DNA from: Rhodovarius lipocyclicus
GTDB taxonomy: Bacteria > Pseudomonadota > Alphaproteobacteria > Acetobacterales > Acetobacteraceae
Direction: 5' to 3'
NCBI RefSeq assembly: GCF_009900765.1
Contig: NZ_JAAABL010000004.1
Span: forward strand, 1-64,000
DNA length: 64,000 bases
Part shown: piece after piece, positions 60,684-64,000 of the stretch
Layout of the letters: each line of letters opens with the position of its first letter
How positions within the stretch are numbered: position 1 is the first letter of the stretch
Program-made: the position numbers and the translations under genes
Notes under the pieces: generated by a model
Databases searched by the model: none
Seen by the model: the letters and a program-made list of their open reading frames with translations, nothing else
Told to the model about the DNA's origin: nothing

Positions 60684-62920
60684 CGCGGCTGGAAGACCCG
60701 CCGCTGCTGCGCGGCCAGGGTCGCTTCGCCGCCGATATCCGCTTCCCTGGCGAGCTGCACATGCGCGTGGTGCGATCCCCCATCGCCCATGGCCGCATCG
60801 AGCAGATCGACATCGCCGACGCGCTGGATTGCCCCGGCGTGGTGGCGGTCTGGACCGGCGCCGATGTGGCGGAGATCCCGCCGATCGACTTCCGGCAGAT
60901 GCGCATCCCGGGGCTCGGCGACTACCGCCAGCCCATCCTGGCCCAGGGCATGGTGCGCTATGTGGGTGAGCCGGTGGCGCTGGTCATCGCCGAAACCCCC
61001 TATCAGGCCGAGGACGCGGCCGAGCTGGTCTTCGCCGATATCGAGGAGCTGGAGCCCGTGATGACCGCGGTGCAGCCCCTCGGCGAATTCGCCCCGGGCC
61101 TGACCACCGAGGCCGGGGTGGTGCGCAAATCCTATGGCGACCTCGCCGCCGCCTTCGAGGCCGCGGCCCATGTGTTCGAGTTGGAATTCGCCATCGGCCG
61201 CCACACCGGCGTGCCGATGGAAACGCGCGGCGCCATCGGCTTCTGGAACGCGGAGCAAGAGCGGCTGGAGATGCATGGTGCCTCCAAGGTGCCGCACGCC
61301 AACCGGCTGGCCATCGCCAAGATGCTCGATCTGCCGCCCGAGCAGCTGCACCTGTTCGAGGGCCATGTCGGCGGCGGCTTCGGCATCCGGGGAGAGGTGT
61401 ATCCGGAGGATGTGCTGGTCTGCCTCGCCGCCCTGCGGCTGCGGCGCCCGGTGAAGTGGATCGAGGACCGCAAGGAACACCTGCTGGCCGCCAACCATTC
61501 CCGCGACCAGCACCACCGCATCCGCGCGGCGGTGGACGCCCAGGGCGTGGTGCTGGGCCTCGAGGACGAGTTCTTCGTGGACCAGGGCGGCTATGTGCGC
61601 ACCCATGCCTCGACGGTCACGGATCTGACGGCGGGCATGCTGCCCGGCCCCTATCACATCCCGGCCTTCGCGGCGGCGGGCCATATCCGGCTGACCAACA
61701 AGACCCCCGCCGGCACCTATCGCGCCCCCGGCCGGTATGAGGGCACCTTCGTGCGGGAACGGCTGATGGATGCGATCGCCGACCGCCTCGGCATCGACCG
61801 GGTGGAGATCCGCCGCCGCAACCTGATCCCCGCCGAGGCCATCCCCTTCAAGCGCGGGCTGGACGCGCTGGGCACGGAGGTGGTGTACGACGCCGCCGAT
61901 TTCGCCGGGCTGCTGGCGAAGCTGGAAGCCAGCGTGGACCTACCGGCCCTGCGCGAGAGCCTCGCGGCCCGCCGCGCGGCGGGGGAACAGGTGGGGCTGG
62001 GCCTGGCCTATTTCGTGGAAAAGAGCGGCCTCGGCCCCTTCGACGACGTGATCCTGTCCATCGCCGCCACCGGCCGGGTCGAGATCGTGACGGGTGCCGC
62101 CTCCGTGGGCCAGGGGGTGGAGACGGTGATGGCGCAGGTCGCGGCCTCCGTGCTCGGCGTGGCGCACACGGATTGCACGGTGGTGCATGGCCAGACCGAC
62201 CGCATCGCACGCGGCATGGGGGCCTTCGCCTCCCGCGTCACGGTCATGACGGGGGCCGCGGTCTCGATGGCGGCGGAGACGCTGAAGGACCGGCTGCGGG
62301 CCAGGGCCGCCCTGCTGCTGCAGGCCGATGCGACGGGGCTCGTCTTCGAGGGCGGGCTGATCCGGGCGGGGGAGGCCTCCGTGCCGCTGGGCGAGGCCGC
62401 GGCCGCCTGCGCGGCGGAGGACGGCACCCCCCTGCTGACCGCCGAGGCCAGCTTCACCACCGACCACATGACCTATCCCTATGGCGTGCACCTGGCCGTG
62501 CTGCGGGTGGATGCCGAGACCTTCGGCATGGTCGTGGAACGCTTCGTGGTCGCCTTCGATGTCGGCCGTTCGGTGAACCCGATGCTGGTGGAGGGGCAGA
62601 TCCATGGCGGCGCCGCCCAGGGCATCGGCGGCGCGCTGTTCGAGGAGTTCATCTACAGCGCGGACGGCCAGCCGCTATCCGCCAGCTTCGCCGATTACTT
62701 GTTGCCCACGCTGAACGAGGTGCCGATGGTGGAGGCGCTGGTGCTGGAGGATGCGCCGAGCCCCATCAACCCGCTGGGGGTGAAGGGCGCCGGCGAGGGC
62801 GGGATCACCGCCGCCGGGGCCGCCATCGCCGCGGCGGTGGAGGATGCGTTGCAGGGCCGGGTGAGCATCACTCGCCTGCCGATCACGCCCGGGCGCCTGA
62901 GAATACTGCATTTGAATTGA
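60659..62920 (+). CDS. Molybdenum hydroxylase molybdopterin-binding (large) subunit, second copy
   Basis: The 753-residue protein has [39 protein letters not shown] and [16 protein letters not shown]. It is homologous to the first large subunit but clearly diverged, for example in the loop before the molybdopterin contact. It may use the same medium and small subunits with another substrate, or form a mixed complex. The ATG at 60659 follows AAGGAG. It ends before a 113-bp gap to the chemoreceptor gene. Confidence 0.92.
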   Translation: MGGIGRSVTRLEDPPLLRGQGRFAADIRFPGELHMRVVRSPIAHGRIEQIDIADALDCPGVVAVWTGADVAEIPPIDFRQMRIPGLGDYRQPILAQGMVRYVGEPVALVIAETPYQAEDAAELVFADIEELEPVMTAVQPLGEFAPGLTTEAGVVRKSYGDLAAAFEAAAHVFELEFAIGRHTGVPMETRGAIGFWNAEQERLEMHGASKVPHANRLAIAKMLDLPPEQLHLFEGHVGGGFGIRGEVYPEDVLVCLAALRLRRPVKWIEDRKEHLLAANHSRDQHHRIRAAVDAQGVVLGLEDEFFVDQGGYVRTHASTVTDLTAGMLPGPYHIPAFAAAGHIRLTNKTPAGTYRAPGRYEGTFVRERLMDAIADRLGIDRVEIRRRNLIPAEAIPFKRGLDALGTEVVYDAADFAGLLAKLEASVDLPALRESLAARRAAGEQVGLGLAYFVEKSGLGPFDDVILSIAATGRVEIVTGAASVGQGVETVMAQVAASVLGVAHTDCTVVHGQTDRIARGMGAFASRVTVMTGAAVSMAAETLKDRLRARAALLLQADATGLVFEGGLIRAGEASVPLGEAAAACAAEDGTPLLTAEASFTTDHMTYPYGVHLAVLRVDAETFGMVVERFVVAFDVGRSVNPMLVEGQIHGGAAQGIGGALFEEFIYSADGQPLSASFADYLLPTLNEVPMVEALVLEDAPSPINPLGVKGAGEGGITAAGAAIAAAVEDALQGRVSITRLPITPGRLRILHLN

Positions 62921-63033
62921 ATGCACAGACACTTGATTTATCTCAACCCTCTGGAAAAATAGCGTTTCTGGATCACCTCCGATTAACCCCCGCCTGTGCA
63001 TTCCTGCGTCAGCAGCAGCAGTCGGAGGCCTTC

Positions 63034-64000
63034 ATGACCGGGAATATACTTCAGGAACGTCTATCCGGACTTGGTATCGATGCCGAAACGGGCCAGATCC
63101 TGCGTGAGTTCCTGCCAGTCCTGCAGCGGAACATCGATGCCATTCTCGGTGATTTCTACAATGGCGTGAAGCAGCACCCGGTCCTCAACGTCTATTTCCG
63201 GGACCCGGCGATGATGAACCACGCCCGGGATCACCAGAAACAGCACTGGGCGCGGCTGTTCTCCGGCCATTTCGACGAGGCATATTATGCCTCCGTCCGC
63301 CGCATCGGCCTAACGCACAGCCGCATCGGGCTGGACCCGCGCTGGTACATCGGCGGCTACGCGAAGGTGGCCTCGGCGCTCTATGCCATCGCGGCGCGCC
63401 AATATGCCAGCCGCCTGAACCCCCGCGCCGCGCAGGATCGCCTGTCGCGGCTGATGCGGGCGCTGAACCAGGCCATCATGCTGGACATGGAAATCGCCAT
63501 CTCCACCTATCTGGATGAGAACAAGGCGAGCTACGACAAGCGCCTGGCCCAGCTGGCCAATGGCTTCGAGGCCCAGGTGCAGGGCGTGATCACCGCCCTG
63601 GTGCAGACCGCGGGCTCCGTCCACCAGCAGGCCGGCACCATGGCGGATGTTGTCGCCACCACGCGGGGCGGGACCGAAAGCGCGGCCAGCACCTCCGCCG
63701 AGGCGGCGGAGAATGTGAACAGCGTCGCCTCCGCCGTGCAACAGCTGCTGGCCTCCATCAGCGAGATCACGGCCCAGGTGGCGCGCACGGCTGATGTGGC
63801 CCGCCGCGCCAGCGACACCGCGGCCCAGACCGACAGCGCCATCACCGCCCTGTCCGAGCGCGCGGGCCGCATCGGCGATGTGGTGCGCATGATCACGGAT
63901 ATCGCGGGCCAGACCAACCTGCTGGCGCTGAACGCCACCATCGAGGCCGCCCGCGCGGGCGAGGCCGGCAAGGGCTTCGCGGTGGTCGCCAGCGAGGTGA
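63034..64000 (+). CDS. Globin-coupled methyl-accepting chemotaxis protein, truncated by window end
   Basis: The visible 322 residues start after GGAGG. Residues ~1-180 form a protoglobin domain with the proximal-His motif [19 protein letters not shown] (about 92-110). Residues ~200-322 enter the MCP signalling coiled coil ([21 protein letters not shown]) and reach the conserved tip region [20 protein letters not shown]. There are no membrane spans, so it should be a soluble haem sensor for O2 or another gas, like HemAT, controlling CheA. The 3' end is outside the window. Confidence 0.93.
   Translation, partial: MTGNILQERLSGLGIDAETGQILREFLPVLQRNIDAILGDFYNGVKQHPVLNVYFRDPAMMNHARDHQKQHWARLFSGHFDEAYYASVRRIGLTHSRIGLDPRWYIGGYAKVASALYAIAARQYASRLNPRAAQDRLSRLMRALNQAIMLDMEIAISTYLDENKASYDKRLAQLANGFEAQVQGVITALVQTAGSVHQQAGTMADVVATTRGGTESAASTSAEAAENVNSVASAVQQLLASISEITAQVARTADVARRASDTAAQTDSAITALSERAGRIGDVVRMITDIAGQTNLLALNATIEAARAGEAGKGFAVVASEV

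Overview
This 64-kb window is chromosomal DNA from a very GC-rich alphaproteobacterium. The most likely source is a Roseomonas-like member of the Acetobacteraceae, inferred from four things: the acpS-lepB-rnc-era order, a PuuD-type membrane urate hydroxylase, orphan tripartite-tricarboxylate (Bug/TctC) binding proteins, and many molybdenum hydroxylase and acyl-CoA genes. No tRNA, rRNA, CRISPR array or phage region was seen. The only transposon trace is the tail of an IS1016-type (IS1595 family) transposase at the left edge.

Layout. 0-7.3 kb: purine-catabolism genes (M20 amidohydrolase, uraH, puuD), a stand-alone YcaO protein coupled to puuD, a BTAD/TPR regulator and a beta-hydroxyacid dehydrogenase. 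7.5-9.5 kb: a small unknown protein and an animal-type haem peroxidase. 9.7-12.6 kb: era, rnc, lepB and acpS. 12.8-18.6 kb: divergent MmgE/PrpD and acyl-CoA genes (crotonase, NDP-forming acyl-CoA synthetase, acyl-CoA dehydrogenase). 18.6-25.9 kb: a leftward cluster made of an RTX protein with a Gly/Leu-repeat tail, three glycosyltransferases and a Wzm/Wzt-type exporter. 26-29.1 kb: leuC-leuD-leuB, with leuB apparently frameshifted. 29.2-36.8 kb: Asp/Glu racemase, lpxB, nitrilase, GNAT, hisI, a divergent Zur-like regulator, yraN, threonine aldolase, a DUF4337-like protein, glutathione peroxidase and a molybdopterin oxidoreductase. 36.9-41.8 kb: a Bug receptor, three tandem secreted alpha/beta hydrolases, smpB and dapA. 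41.9-48.7 kb: lytic transglycosylase, pgpA, pncC, a second Bug receptor, an isopropylmalate/isocitrate-type dehydrogenase and an amine-oxidase-like flavoprotein. 48.7-53.3 kb: tandem glycine riboswitch plus gcvT-gcvH-gcvP. 53.7-62.9 kb: a catabolic block (CoxG-like, cyclase/formamidase-like, two cupins, a divergent XRE-cupin regulator, and a molybdenum hydroxylase with two large subunits). 63.0 kb to the edge: a globin-coupled chemotaxis sensor, cut by the window.

Two kinds of organisation stand out. Many genes are packed with ATGA, GTGA or TGATG overlaps, so translational coupling is common. Several intergenic gaps carry members of a dispersed palindromic repeat family, often at gene ends. 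The most interesting items for follow-up are the RTX/GLLG protein next to its glycan-export cluster, the YcaO gene inside the urate operon, the repeat family, the leuB frameshift, the triplicated hydrolases and the two-large-subunit hydroxylase.
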